Positions 26,930 to 36,318 of a DNA stretch of 64,000 nt are shown here, in pieces. Within the stretch, counting starts at the first letter, position 1; every line of letters starts with the position of its first letter. The notes beneath the pieces are model-generated. The model searched no databases. It saw only the letters and a list, made by a program, of their open reading frames with translations, and was not told the origin of the DNA. The DNA comes from Pseudocoprococcus catus. GTDB lineage: Bacteria > Bacillota > Clostridia > Lachnospirales > Lachnospiraceae. The stretch is taken from assembly GCF_019734885.1 (NCBI RefSeq), contig NZ_JAAXCM010000023.1:190586-254585 (forward strand). The letters are read 5' to 3'. A program made the translations under genes and the position numbers.

Positions 26930-27991
26930 TTATTTCAGAAGAATGATGCTCAGAGGCGGCATACGCAGATAGACATGTTCTCCTTTTGCAGGAATGTATT
27001 TGGCTGCTCCATGTTCACCGACTTTGGCAACTTTCCACCAGATCCGCTCGCCATTTGGTACTCTGAAGAAGCAGTACCATTCAAATGGCAGTTCTGAGAC
27101 ATTCTCCACTGTAACCTTTATAAGATTTTTCGTATTTTCCGGTTTTTCTGCCAATACTTCTATATAGTGGGCGCGAATACCGACAGCATGGATATCATCC
27201 GCAACCGGTGTATCCATCTCCAGAGTACAATGCCACCGCGGTACTTCGATACTGTTTTCGGTAATCTTTCTGGCCTCAGTGATATTTTTGCAGCCTGTCA
27301 GTCTGGCTGCCTCTCTGTATCCCGGCTGATCAAAGATGTCTTTGGTGTCACCGGTGACAATAACCCGGCCCTGGTCCAGAATCAGCAGTCTGTCACAGAA
27401 CTGATAAATTTCATCTCTGCTGTGGGATACCATAATCACATCTCCTGCATAATCACTCAGCTGCCTGATCATATCTTCCAGAAGCTGTTCCTTCAGGAAA
27501 CTGTCAAGAGCCGAAAAAGGTTCATCCAGCAAAAGCATCTGCGGTTCACTGGCAAGAATTCTAGCCAGTGCTACCCTCTGCTGCTGACCGCCGGATAATT
27601 CATTCGGCATACGTCCGCCAAGGTTCTGAAGGGCAAACTGTTCAAGAAGTCTGTCAATTTCTTTCTTCTTCTCATCCCCACTTTTCTTCATGGCAATGCC
27701 GATATTCTCTGCCACTGTCATGGTCGGAAAAAGCGCATACTGCTGAAAAAGGTAACCTATATGACGTTCTCTTGGCGGCATATCAATTTTCGCTACGCTG
27801 TCATAAACGGTCCTGCCGTCCACAATGACTTTCCCTGAATCCGGCTTCACAAGTCCTGCAATCATCTTCAGAGTCATGCTCTTGCCCATACCGGAACCAC
27901 CGAGAATCCCCAGACTGCCGCCATCATGTTCAAAAGCAACATCCATCTGAAATCCCTTAAACTTTTTATGTAATTCTACTGATAATGCCAT
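26930..27991 (-). CDS. modC: Molybdate ABC transporter ATP-binding protein
   Basis: ATPase of the molybdate (possibly tungstate) importer, 353 aa. The start at 27991 (MALSVELHKKFKGF) follows AGAGGTGG and sits 1 nt after the modB stop. Walker A is LGGSGMGKSMTLK, the signature is [16 protein letters not shown] and Walker B is MLLLDEPFSALDS. The C-terminal ~110 residues form an accessory domain of the OB/Mop-like kind. Third gene of modA-modB-modC. Confidence 0.9.
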   Translation of the reverse strand: MALSVELHKKFKGFQMDVAFEHDGGSLGILGGSGMGKSMTLKMIAGLVKPDSGKVIVDGRTVYDSVAKIDMPPRERHIGYLFQQYALFPTMTVAENIGIAMKKSGDEKKKEIDRLLEQFALQNLGGRMPNELSGGQQQRVALARILASEPQMLLLDEPFSALDSFLKEQLLEDMIRQLSDYAGDVIMVSHSRDEIYQFCDRLLILDQGRVIVTGDTKDIFDQPGYREAARLTGCKNITEARKITENSIEVPRWHCTLEMDTPVADDIHAVGIRAHYIEVLAEKPENTKNLIKVTVENVSELPFEWYCFFRVPNGERIWWKVAKVGEHGAAKYIPAKGEHVYLRMPPLSIILLK

Positions 27992-27992
27992 T

Positions 27993-28685
27993 TTACCACC
28001 TCTGAATCTTGCTGATGCCATGCATGGTTATGATGTTGATTGCAAAAATAAAAAGAAAGGCAATGGCTACCAGAACAATCACCCAGAAACCTGCCACATC
28101 ATAGTTCTGTGCACTGACTTCTGCGGCAATGGCTACAGCCATAGTTCTGGTCTTTCCCAGAATATTGCCTGCCAGCATGGAGGTGGCGCCGTATTCGCCC
28201 AAAGCTCTTGCAAATGTAAGAATTGTACCCGATGCGATGCCTGGTCCCGCTACCGGAATAACAACCTTTCTGAAAATTGTCCACTCTGATAATCCCAATG
28301 TTCTCCCGGCATAAATATAATTTACATCCACCTGCTCAAAAGCCGCTCGTGCATTACGGTACATCAGCGGAAATGCAACAATAGTCGCTGCCAGGACACA
28401 TCCCGGCCATGATAAAACAACTTTAAATTGGTAATGCTCCCACAGATAAATACCAAGAGGGCGCTTCAAACTGAATAAAAGCAGCAGTAAAAATCCGGCA
28501 ACCGTCGGAGGCAGTACCAACGGCAGATTCAGAATGCCATCCAGAATACTCTTAGACAGCGGCTTTAATTTCATTGCCCATCTCGCACAGGCAATCCCGC
28601 CGAAAAAGGCCACCACCGTTGCTATGATCGCTGTTTTCAACGATATAAGCAGTGGACTCAGATCAATTGATGCAAGAAAATCCAT
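27993..28685 (-). CDS. modB: Molybdate ABC transporter permease
   Basis: Permease of 230 aa with about five or six membrane segments and the EAA-type loop ARTLGLSEWTIFRKVVIP, which docks to ModC. The start is set at 28685 (MDFLASIDLSPLL) inside the 3' end of modA, a 23-nt overlap; the longer frame upstream is not family-like. LPLVLPPTVAGFLLL is typical of ModB. Confidence 0.9.
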   Translation of the reverse strand: MDFLASIDLSPLLISLKTAIIATVVAFFGGIACARWAMKLKPLSKSILDGILNLPLVLPPTVAGFLLLLLFSLKRPLGIYLWEHYQFKVVLSWPGCVLAATIVAFPLMYRNARAAFEQVDVNYIYAGRTLGLSEWTIFRKVVIPVAGPGIASGTILTFARALGEYGATSMLAGNILGKTRTMAVAIAAEVSAQNYDVAGFWVIVLVAIAFLFIFAINIITMHGISKIQRW

Positions 28686-29538
28686 ATCTTTCGAATACAG
28701 CTGCTGCTTCAGGTGTCTTAAGATAATCAACAAAAGCCTTAGCTGCTGCTGTTTCAGCATCATCTGCTTCTGTATTCTTTACAAGACCAACAGGGTAGAT
28801 AACTTTGGATTTAAGTTCTGTATCATTGGCTGTTGCAATCACTTCAACTTTATCTGCAACTGAAGCTGCATCTGTTGCATAAACGATACCTACTTCATTG
28901 CTGCCTTCGCTGACTGCTGCAAGTACAGCACTTACATCTTCACATTCATTAATCTCCATCGCCATTACCTGTTCTGTAATACCAAGGTTATCAAAAATCT
29001 CTCTTGCATACTGTCCAACAGGAACTGTATCTGCCGCAAGTGCAAGGTTTGCTGCATCTGTAATATTCTCAAAACCTGTAACCTTTGTCTCTGTACCAGC
29101 TGGTTTAATCAACTGAACCTTGTTCTCAAGAAGATCTGTGACATCTGCTTCCTGAACAAATCCGCCTTCAACAAGTGCATCCATCTGCTTTGTTGCTGCA
29201 GAAAAGAAAACATCACAAGCACCGCCTTCTTCGATCTGTGTCTGAAGCTTGCCTGAGCTGCCTGCATTAAAGACAAGGTCAACATTCGGCTGAACAGACT
29301 TATAATTTGCTGAAATTTCATCCATTGCATTGCTTAAGCTGGCTGCAATATATACCTGAACAGTCGCTGCTTCTCCTGCTGCTGCCTGAGTCTCAGATAC
29401 TGCTTCTGTGGAAGCTGCTGCCTCTGTAGATGCTGCCGCTTCTGTTGCCTTTGTTGTTTCTGTGTTCTTATTGCCGCAACCCACTAAAGCCGCTGCAGTC
29501 ATGCAAAGTACAAAAACACTGCTTACTAACTTTTTCAT
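28663..29538 (-). CDS. modA: Molybdate-binding lipoprotein
   Basis: Substrate-binding protein of 291 aa. The signal peptide ends in a lipobox (ALVGCG, Cys21), followed by an Ala/Glu/Thr-rich tether. The ModA fold starts at VQVYIAASLSNAMDEI, with FNAGSSGKLQTQIEEG and CDVFFSAATKQMDALVEGG, which contain the oxyanion-binding serines. It heads modABC and is divergent from the LysR gene 250 bp away. Confidence 0.93.
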   Translation of the reverse strand: MKKLVSSVFVLCMTAAALVGCGNKNTETTKATEAAASTEAAASTEAVSETQAAAGEAATVQVYIAASLSNAMDEISANYKSVQPNVDLVFNAGSSGKLQTQIEEGGACDVFFSAATKQMDALVEGGFVQEADVTDLLENKVQLIKPAGTETKVTGFENITDAANLALAADTVPVGQYAREIFDNLGITEQVMAMEINECEDVSAVLAAVSEGSNEVGIVYATDAASVADKVEVIATANDTELKSKVIYPVGLVKNTEADDAETAAAKAFVDYLKTPEAAAVFERYGFSCIN

Positions 29539-29791
29539 TCGAAACCCCCTCCTGATATAAATAATAAATAGAAAATTTTACTAAACACAGCATACTCAAT
29601 TTACCGAAAAAAGTCAAACTGACTGATGCCGGAAATACATTGTTCTTGCCATTTTATGTCAACTGTGTTATGCTCTATTTATAGATATTATCAATATATC
29701 TTATAAAAAGTACAATGAAATGGCACCCTTTCCAAAATTATTTTTATTAAGTCTAAATATTATTGTTATTTTCAATAAACAGGAGATTTTT

Positions 29792-30688
29792 ATGGAATTA
29801 AAACAATTAGAAGCCTTTGTGGCCGTCGTTGATTACAATAGCTTTTCAGAAGCCGCACGTCATCTTTTTCTGACACAGCCAACGGTCAGCGCCCACGTAG
29901 CCTCCCTTGAGAAGGAATTGGATACGAAACTCATTTCCCGTACAACTAAGAAACTGCATGTCACCCCTCAGGGATACGATCTTTATGATTCAGCCGTTTC
30001 CATGCTGAAGATTCGCGACCATATTTTAAATGAGTTTATCGGCTCACACAAACAGATTATTGAACTTGGAGCCTCTACGATTCCCTCCTCCTATATACTC
30101 CCTGAAATACTCAGTGCATTCGGTCAATTGAATCCGGATATTTATTTTCATTCAGAACTATCCGACAGTATGGGGATTATCCGACAAGTAGAAAACGGAG
30201 GTCTGGATTTTGGCCTTGTTGGCATGACCACAGACTCGTCAGAACTGGTTTTTATCCCATTTCTTGAGGATGAGCTTGTCATCGTTACCCCTGTCAGCCC
30301 TCATTATCTTGAACTTTCCAAAGAAAATGTCTCTCTGGATAATTTGCTGAATGAACCATTTATCCTCCGCGAAAAGGGATCCGGTACTAAAAAGGCCATT
30401 GACCAGTATTTTGATCAGCAGCGGATTCCATCCGGTGCTCTCAATGTTGTTGCCCGTATGAATGACCTGGAAGCAGTCAAACGTTCCATCATCAACGGAC
30501 TTGGCATCTCCATCCTCTCAGCCAAATCCGTCCAGGACCTGAAAGCCAGTCGACAGGTTCTAATTTTTCCTCTGGCTCATCCGGCACCAACCAGAAGCCT
30601 TTATATCGTATACAGGAAGGAACATGCTCTGCTGCCCCATGTCAGACGGTTTATACAGTTTGTCAGAAGCTATTATCAGCCTCAGTAA
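29792..30688 (+). CDS. LysR-family regulator, divergent from modABC
   Basis: Regulator of 298 aa. The start at 29792 (MELKQLEAFVAVVDYNSFSE) follows CAGGAGAT. The N-terminal winged helix (EAARHLFLTQPTVSAHVASL) and the C-terminal inducer-binding domain are complete. The N-terminus resembles LysR proteins linked to CysB-like and selenium-metabolism regulators. Divergent placement suggests control of the mod genes, by an oxyanion or a metabolic signal. A strong terminator follows. Confidence 0.88.
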   Translation: MELKQLEAFVAVVDYNSFSEAARHLFLTQPTVSAHVASLEKELDTKLISRTTKKLHVTPQGYDLYDSAVSMLKIRDHILNEFIGSHKQIIELGASTIPSSYILPEILSAFGQLNPDIYFHSELSDSMGIIRQVENGGLDFGLVGMTTDSSELVFIPFLEDELVIVTPVSPHYLELSKENVSLDNLLNEPFILREKGSGTKKAIDQYFDQQRIPSGALNVVARMNDLEAVKRSIINGLGISILSAKSVQDLKASRQVLIFPLAHPAPTRSLYIVYRKEHALLPHVRRFIQFVRSYYQPQ

Positions 30689-30697
30689 AAAAACTCA

Positions 30698-30769
30698 ACC
30701 GTCAAAACAGATGGCGGGTCTCTATAACAAACACGTTGATTATAGAGACCCGCCATCTGTTTAGACGGT
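30698..30769. terminator. Strong bidirectional terminator
   Basis: Arms AACCGTC plus AAACAGATGGCGGGTCTC ... and the matching reverse arm (GAGACCCGCCATCTGTTT) with a 14-nt loop, about 29 bp in all, between the convergent LysR gene and the nucleoside importer operon. Confidence 0.92.
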
Positions 30770-30814
30770 TTTGGAGTTTATTGGCATATTCAGGTATTGT
30801 AAAACTCTTTTCAT

Positions 30815-31795
30815 TTATCGATCTTCTCGGAAGTAAGAGTTGCCAAGGCTCTCCGGAGGCTGATATTCTTTCTTCTTTCGGAAGCTTGTAAAAATCAGCA
30901 CAATGATGGTTACAAGATACGGCAGCATCTTGAAGATTTCCTGCATGGAACGACCAAGTCCCGGTATATAGAGGTAGAGGATATACAGGGCACCGAAGAG
31001 AAATGATCCCCAGATGGCATTGATCGGTTTCCATAATGCAAAGATAACAAGGGCAATGGCCAGCCAGCCTCTGTCACCGAAACCATTATTGGTCCATGTA
31101 CCGCCTGAATATTCCATAACGAAATACAGACCACCAAGACCGCTGATGGCTCCGCCGAGGACAGTTGCTGCATATTTATAAAGTGTAACATTGATGCCCG
31201 CTGCATCAGCTGTTGCCGGGCTTTCGCCAATAGCACGGAGATTCAGTCCCTTTCTTGTTTTAAACATAAACCATGAAACAAGGATAGCAAGAATAATACC
31301 AAAATAGGTCATAAAACCATAGGAAAATAAAATGTCTCCGATCACCGGAATCTTGGATAATCCCGGAATCTTTGTTTTGTAAGTTGCACCTGTCACAGCA
31401 ACAGAAATCTGACCGACACCACCTGCCAGCTGTGAAAGAGAACCACCGAAGAAGTTACCGAAACCGACACCAAATGTGGTCAGTGCAAGACCTGTTACAT
31501 TCTGATTGGCTCTCAATGTAATTGTCAGAACACTGTAGATCAATGCCCCTAAACCAGATGCAATCAATGCACATAACATGGAAATAATGACACCCACAAT
31601 TCCGATTGGATTTTCTGTTCCGTTTTCATAGACGAATGCGCCCATCAGTCCGGCGATGCCGCCCATATACATCAGCCCCGGAACCCCCAGATTCAGGTTG
31701 CCGGATTTTTCTGTAATAATCTCGCCTGTCGCACCAAAGAGCATACCGATGCCCTGAGCAATGGCTTTTTGAATAAATATAATCAATGTACTCAT
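30815..31795 (-). CDS. Nucleoside ABC transporter permease (NupQ-like)
   Basis: Permease of 326 aa in the BPD_transp_2 family with 8-10 hydrophobic segments. GEIITEKSGNLNLGVPGLMY at the N-terminus and LRAIGESPATADAAGINVTL in the cytosolic loop are typical of the nucleoside (BMP-dependent) importers. Last gene of the operon, 14 nt after the other permease. Confidence 0.88.
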   Translation of the reverse strand: MSTLIIFIQKAIAQGIGMLFGATGEIITEKSGNLNLGVPGLMYMGGIAGLMGAFVYENGTENPIGIVGVIISMLCALIASGLGALIYSVLTITLRANQNVTGLALTTFGVGFGNFFGGSLSQLAGGVGQISVAVTGATYKTKIPGLSKIPVIGDILFSYGFMTYFGIILAILVSWFMFKTRKGLNLRAIGESPATADAAGINVTLYKYAATVLGGAISGLGGLYFVMEYSGGTWTNNGFGDRGWLAIALVIFALWKPINAIWGSFLFGALYILYLYIPGLGRSMQEIFKMLPYLVTIIVLIFTSFRKKKEYQPPESLGNSYFREDR

Positions 31796-31809
31796 CTCAT
31801 CGGCCTCCC

Positions 31810-32892
31810 TTACTTATGTGCTTTGGTAAATGCAATTCTGTAGCGGATAAAGAATTCACTGCCCAGAATAAAGAACAAAATGATACCTGTAATAACATCG
31901 GATGCGTTCTCGTTCAGATTAAACTGTGATGCTATCTGAATTGCACCCTTCTCCATGAAAACAAGGAAGAAGGAAACAAGGATCATCACAAATGCATTGA
32001 ATTTTGATAACCACGCAACGATGATGGCTGTAAAGCCGCGTCCGCCTGCCGTGGATGTTGAAATCGTATGGCTGGCACCGCTGACCAGAAGGAATCCGGC
32101 AATACCGCAGATGCCGCCTGAAATACCCATTGTACGGATAATAGTGCGCTTCACATTGATTCGTGCATACCGTGCTGTATCCTGGCTTTCACCTACAACA
32201 GCAACTTCATAGCCCTGCTTGCTGTACTTCATATAAATGTACATTCCAAATGTAAATGCCAGAACAATCAACACATTCCAACCGTAGGTCAGACCTCCCA
32301 ACGCCGGCAGCCATCCAGCACGAGTTGCTGAATTAATAATACCGACTGTATTGGATCCCGCAGGATTCTCCCAATAAACAATACAGAATGTAACAATCTG
32401 CATCGCTACATAGTTCAGCATCAATGTAAATAATGTCTCATTCGTATTAAAATAAGCTTTGAAAATCGCCGGAATAATTCCCCAGATCATACCTGCTGCC
32501 AGACTGGCAACAAACATCAAAATCATCAGTACCGGTGTAGGCATTGAATCTCCGGCATAAATCATCAGCGCTGCTGTCGCCGCACCACCTACAAGGATCT
32601 GACCTTCTGCACCGATATTCCAGAATTTCATCTTGAAAGCCGGTGTCAACCCAATGGCAATCAAGAGCAGTACCATAGTATCTCTGACTGTCACCCAGGT
32701 TCTTCGGCTGGTGCCTACGGCACCGTCAAAAATTCCTTTGTAAACCTCAACCGGATTCATTTTTGTTAATCCGAAAATAACAATCGCACAGACAATCAGT
32801 GACAGAAAAACTGCAATCAGTCTGATCAGCCATGCCTTCCACCAGGCAATAGAATCCCTGGCTGCAATATGCAATGATGAATCTTTAAACAT
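31810..32892 (-). CDS. Nucleoside ABC transporter permease (NupP-like)
   Basis: Second permease of the importer, 360 aa, about ten hydrophobic segments. It has NIGAEGQILVGG, a hallmark of this subfamily, and VVGESQDTARYARINVKRT in the coupling loop. It overlaps the ATPase gene by 8 nt. The two permeases form the membrane heterodimer. Confidence 0.88.
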   Translation of the reverse strand: MFKDSSLHIAARDSIAWWKAWLIRLIAVFLSLIVCAIVIFGLTKMNPVEVYKGIFDGAVGTSRRTWVTVRDTMVLLLIAIGLTPAFKMKFWNIGAEGQILVGGAATAALMIYAGDSMPTPVLMILMFVASLAAGMIWGIIPAIFKAYFNTNETLFTLMLNYVAMQIVTFCIVYWENPAGSNTVGIINSATRAGWLPALGGLTYGWNVLIVLAFTFGMYIYMKYSKQGYEVAVVGESQDTARYARINVKRTIIRTMGISGGICGIAGFLLVSGASHTISTSTAGGRGFTAIIVAWLSKFNAFVMILVSFFLVFMEKGAIQIASQFNLNENASDVITGIILFFILGSEFFIRYRIAFTKAHK

Positions 32893-34435
32893 GGCTCTCC
32901 TCCTTATGTCCCTTTGTCATCAGTAAACCGATTTCATCCTTTGTGGCTATCCGCCCATCCACAATACCTGTCACACGTCCTCCGCACAAAACAAGGATTC
33001 TATCAGATAATTCCAACAATACATCCAGGTCTTCAATAACACAGATAACCGCAACACCTTTTTTCTTCTGCTCATTCATCAGATTATAAATCTGATAAGA
33101 AGAATTAATATCCAGACCTCGCACCGGATAAGCCACCAGAAGAATATCCGGATTCATGGCAATTTCACGTCCCACAAGCACCTTCTGGACATTACCGCCG
33201 GATAATCGTCCAACCGGAGTAGAAACGCCCGGTGTCACAATACCAAGCTTATTGATCAGGCTCTCCGCCAGGGCTTTCGGTTTCTTTCTGTCCGCAAAAA
33301 TACCTTTGCCGTCCCGATAACTTCGGAGCATCATATTATCTGTCATGTCCATGGAAGCTACAAGTCCCATACCAAGTCGGTCTTCCGGGACAAAGGAGAT
33401 ATGTGCAATATGTATCCCCTCATTCTCAATATGTTCCGGAGACTTACCGGAAATAACAACTTCTTTGCCCTGCTCGCTCACACAGCTGATGGTACCTCCG
33501 GCAATCGGACAGAGATTTGTAATGGCCTCCAGCAGTTCTTTCTGTCCGCTTCCTGCAATTCCGGCCACGCCGAGTATTTCACCGCCATAAGCAGTAAAGC
33601 TGACATCGTCCAGTGATTTCACACCTTCATTATCCAGACAGGTAAGTCCGGATACTTTTAAGATTTCCCTCGGATTCTCCGGTTCAGGACGATCAATATT
33701 CAGGCTGACCTTTTCACCCACCATCATCTCTGTCAACGAACTCTCCGTTGCATCACATGTATTGACAGTACCGATATACTTGCCCTTACGCAAAACAGAT
33801 ACTCTGTCTGAAAGTGCCAGTACTTCATGCAATTTGTGCGTGATGATAATAATGGAACGGCCATCCGCTCTCATGTTTCTGAGTACCGCAAATAACTTCT
33901 CTGTCTCCTGCGGTGTCAAAACAGCTGTCGGTTCATCCAAAATCAAAATCTCAGAACCGCGATAAAGCATCTTCACAATTTCAACGGTCTGCTTCTCAGA
34001 TACGGACATTTCATAGATCTTCTTCCTGCAGTCCATCTCAAAACCATACTTATCCACCAGTGCCTGAATATCTTTGATCACTTCATCCATATTCAGGTTC
34101 ATCCTGCCCGGCAGACCGAGAATAATATTCTCAGCCGCTGTCAGTACCTCGATCAGTTTGAAGTGCTGATGGATCATTCCAATACCCAGATCAAAGGAAT
34201 CCTTTGGTGAAGAAATGAGTACTTCCTTTCCATTCACAAAAATCTGCCCTTCATCCGGAAAATAGATACCTGACAACATATTCATCAGTGTGGTCTTACC
34301 GCTTCCGTTTTCACCCAGAAGAGATAAAATTTCACCTTTTCTCAAAATCAGATTAACTTTGTCATTTGCTACAACTTTTGTACCAAAACGTTTTGTAATA
34401 TTCTTTAATTCAATGGCATTTACTGCTTCCACCAT
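32885..34435 (-). CDS. Nucleoside ABC transporter ATPase with two nucleotide-binding domains (NupO-like)
   Basis: ATPase of 516 aa with tandem domains. The first has Walker A LLGENGSGKTTLMN and LILDEPTAVLTPQE. The second has a degenerate P-loop (VAGIAGSGQKELLEAI) and signature LSGGNVQKVLVGRE. The family Walker B aspartate-proline is replaced by AYPVRGLD. This one-chain arrangement serves carbohydrate and nucleoside importers. The start at 34435 (MVEAVNAIELKNITKRFG) follows GGAGGCTTG. Confidence 0.88.
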   Translation of the reverse strand: MVEAVNAIELKNITKRFGTKVVANDKVNLILRKGEILSLLGENGSGKTTLMNMLSGIYFPDEGQIFVNGKEVLISSPKDSFDLGIGMIHQHFKLIEVLTAAENIILGLPGRMNLNMDEVIKDIQALVDKYGFEMDCRKKIYEMSVSEKQTVEIVKMLYRGSEILILDEPTAVLTPQETEKLFAVLRNMRADGRSIIIITHKLHEVLALSDRVSVLRKGKYIGTVNTCDATESSLTEMMVGEKVSLNIDRPEPENPREILKVSGLTCLDNEGVKSLDDVSFTAYGGEILGVAGIAGSGQKELLEAITNLCPIAGGTISCVSEQGKEVVISGKSPEHIENEGIHIAHISFVPEDRLGMGLVASMDMTDNMMLRSYRDGKGIFADRKKPKALAESLINKLGIVTPGVSTPVGRLSGGNVQKVLVGREIAMNPDILLVAYPVRGLDINSSYQIYNLMNEQKKKGVAVICVIEDLDVLLELSDRILVLCGGRVTGIVDGRIATKDEIGLLMTKGHKEESHV

Positions 34436-34462
34436 CAAGCCTCCTTCAACATACCAAAATGA

Positions 34463-34480
34463 GGCTGTCAATCGACAGCC
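34463..34480 (-). other. Intercistronic hairpin between bmp gene and ATPase gene
   Basis: GGCTGTC-GATT-GACAGCC in the 65-nt gap after the binding-protein gene, followed by a weak T-stretch. Such elements commonly let the binding protein be made in excess over the membrane subunits by partial termination or mRNA stabilisation. Confidence 0.65.
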
Positions 34481-34500
34481 CCACCTTAGATATCATACGA

Positions 34501-35760
34501 TTACTGTGTTACTGCTGTAATGCCATCGATAATGAAATCGAAAGCTGGTGCAGAAGCTTTTTCGGATTCATGGAAATAACCATCGCTGATGTATTCGCTG
34601 TCAGCATCTGTCAGTTCCTTGCCATCTACTGTGAATGTAGATGTATCAAATATATGAAGACTGCCATCGATGATTGCATCTTCAACTTCTTTTACCTTCT
34701 CAGCTGTACCTTCTGCAACGACCTTGTCATTGAGATCTGTCAGCTTGTCTGCACCTTCTGCAAAGCCCTTGCACCAGTCTGTGTCAATAGCTGTACCGTC
34801 GATGACGCACTTTGTTGCATATTCATAATAAGGCTCCCAGTTAATAGAAGCACTTGTCAGAGCTGTGTTAGGTGCTGTCGGAATCATAGAGATATTGTAG
34901 CCTACACAAGGAACACCTGCTGCTTCACAAGCTGTAGGAGCACCTGTTGTATCTGCATGCTGGCTGATCAGGACACATTTGTCTGCGATCAGAGATTCAG
35001 CACATTCTTTCTCAAGGTCAAAGCTTGCCCAGCTGTTTGTATACTTCACTTCCATTGTAGCAGATGGACACTGGCTTCTTACACCCAGGAAAAAGGATGT
35101 GAAACCGCTGATAACTTCTGCATATGGATAGGCACCGACATAACCAACCTTAGCTGTATCTTCTGTGATCTTGCCGTCTGCGATCATCTCGTTCAATTTC
35201 ATACCTGCTACAACACCGGATACATAACGGGATTCATAAATAGATGTAAAGTAATTGTGCATATTGGAAAGTCCGCTGCCTGCTGCCTGATATCCTGTTG
35301 CATGGCAGAACTGTACATTCGGGAATTCTGCTGCTGCCTGAAGGATGTAGGATTCATGGCCAAAGCTGTTGGCAAAGATGATGTTGCATCCCTGGTCTGC
35401 AAGGTCTACGGCTGCATCATAACATGTCTCATCTTCAGGGATATTCCATTTGATGATGACCTGATCATCAGAAAGTCCAAGTGCTTCCTGCATACCTTTT
35501 GCACCGGCATAATGAGCGGCTGTATAACCCTCATTCTCATCACCGATAAAGATAAAACCAACCTTCAGATCCTTAGCATCAACACCGTCTCCAACCTTCT
35601 CTGCTGTCTCACCTGTTGATTCTGCTGCTGTTGACTCAGTTGCTGTCGCACTGTCACCTGATGCGGCAGGTGCCTGAGTTTCCTTTGTTCCTGAATTGCC
35701 GCAGGCTGCAAGTGAAGCAACCATGACTACAGACAAAACAAGTGCCAAAAACTTTTTCAT
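34501..35760 (-). CDS. BMP-family nucleoside-binding lipoprotein
   Basis: Substrate-binding protein of 419 aa of the BmpA/PnrA (Med) family. Lipobox SLAACG (Cys20), Ser/Thr-rich tether, then the domain starting LKVGFIFIGDENEGYTAAHY; other typical blocks are IIFANSFGHESYILQAA and KVGYVGAYPYAEVISGFTSF. AAGGAGG precedes the start at 35760. First gene of the importer operon. Confidence 0.9.
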   Translation of the reverse strand: MKKFLALVLSVVMVASLAACGNSGTKETQAPAASGDSATATESTAAESTGETAEKVGDGVDAKDLKVGFIFIGDENEGYTAAHYAGAKGMQEALGLSDDQVIIKWNIPEDETCYDAAVDLADQGCNIIFANSFGHESYILQAAAEFPNVQFCHATGYQAAGSGLSNMHNYFTSIYESRYVSGVVAGMKLNEMIADGKITEDTAKVGYVGAYPYAEVISGFTSFFLGVRSQCPSATMEVKYTNSWASFDLEKECAESLIADKCVLISQHADTTGAPTACEAAGVPCVGYNISMIPTAPNTALTSASINWEPYYEYATKCVIDGTAIDTDWCKGFAEGADKLTDLNDKVVAEGTAEKVKEVEDAIIDGSLHIFDTSTFTVDGKELTDADSEYISDGYFHESEKASAPAFDFIIDGITAVTQ

Positions 35761-35797
35761 AGTAACTACCTCCTTATTACATGTGCTTAAAAACAAA

Positions 35798-35916
35798 AAG
35801 AGACACGAACTTCTCACTATTCATGCCTCTTTGCATGACAAAATACCATCTCTTTCTGTCATTGTTTTCAAACGATCTGTTAATTTTAGTATAACACTGA
35901 TTTTCATCGTGTCAAC
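35798..35916 (-). promoter_or_regulatory. Promoter and structured leader of the nucleoside importer operon
   Basis: TTGACA (35911-35916), 16-bp spacer, TATACT (35889-35894). The leader of about 120 nt contains a 12-bp hairpin (AAGAGGCATGAA / TTCGTGTCTCTT, 35798-35831) followed by a T-rich run, which looks like an attenuator, and an upstream TGACA/TGTCA stem. I could not match the conserved core of a purine riboswitch. Confidence 0.6.
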
Positions 35917-36030
35917 AATTTCTGTCTTTCGTTTTACTTATTTCATTTATAAGAATGTATATATTTTCCAGATTCGAATCATTTTGTCTTTGATCGTATT
36001 AATTTATTCAAAATATTCTGAATATTTCAA

Positions 36031-36309
36031 CTATTCTCCATAACCCTCAGGACCATTGCTGAGTTTCTGAAGCATCAGCTCAATGCGCTGCCACTCTGCC
36101 TCAGTTTCAATGGCGTGAATCAGGATCTGTTCTTCTTCCTGCTCAGGATTATAAGATGCTGCAAAAATATTGTAATTGCCTGTCTCATTTACAGAATTAT
36201 CTGTATAAATCACGTAATTCTTGCCGGAAAGATCATCCTCAAAGGCTCCCATCACAGAACCTCTGATAACCTGACCTTCTTCTGTCACAAATGTTATTAA
36301 ATCTGCCAT
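36031..36309 (-). CDS. DUF1292-family protein
   Basis: Small acidic protein of 92 aa with the family pattern EDDLSGKNYVIYTDNSVNET, then FAASYNPEQEEEQILIHAIE and EAEWQRIELML. Function unknown; in Firmicutes such proteins lie near housekeeping genes. It starts 9 nt after galE on the same strand, so it is probably co-transcribed with galK-galE. Confidence 0.8.
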   Translation of the reverse strand: MADLITFVTEEGQVIRGSVMGAFEDDLSGKNYVIYTDNSVNETGNYNIFAASYNPEQEEEQILIHAIETEAEWQRIELMLQKLSNGPEGYGE

Positions 36310-36318
36310 AAAACCGTC

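Noticed and set aside
26794-26930. Possible molybdenum-cofactor riboswitch
   Set aside because: It lies after, not before, the mod operon and lacks the motif.
35798-36030. Possible purine riboswitch before the nucleoside importer
   Set aside because: The conserved three-way-junction core could not be found by eye; only stems and an attenuator-like hairpin are reported.
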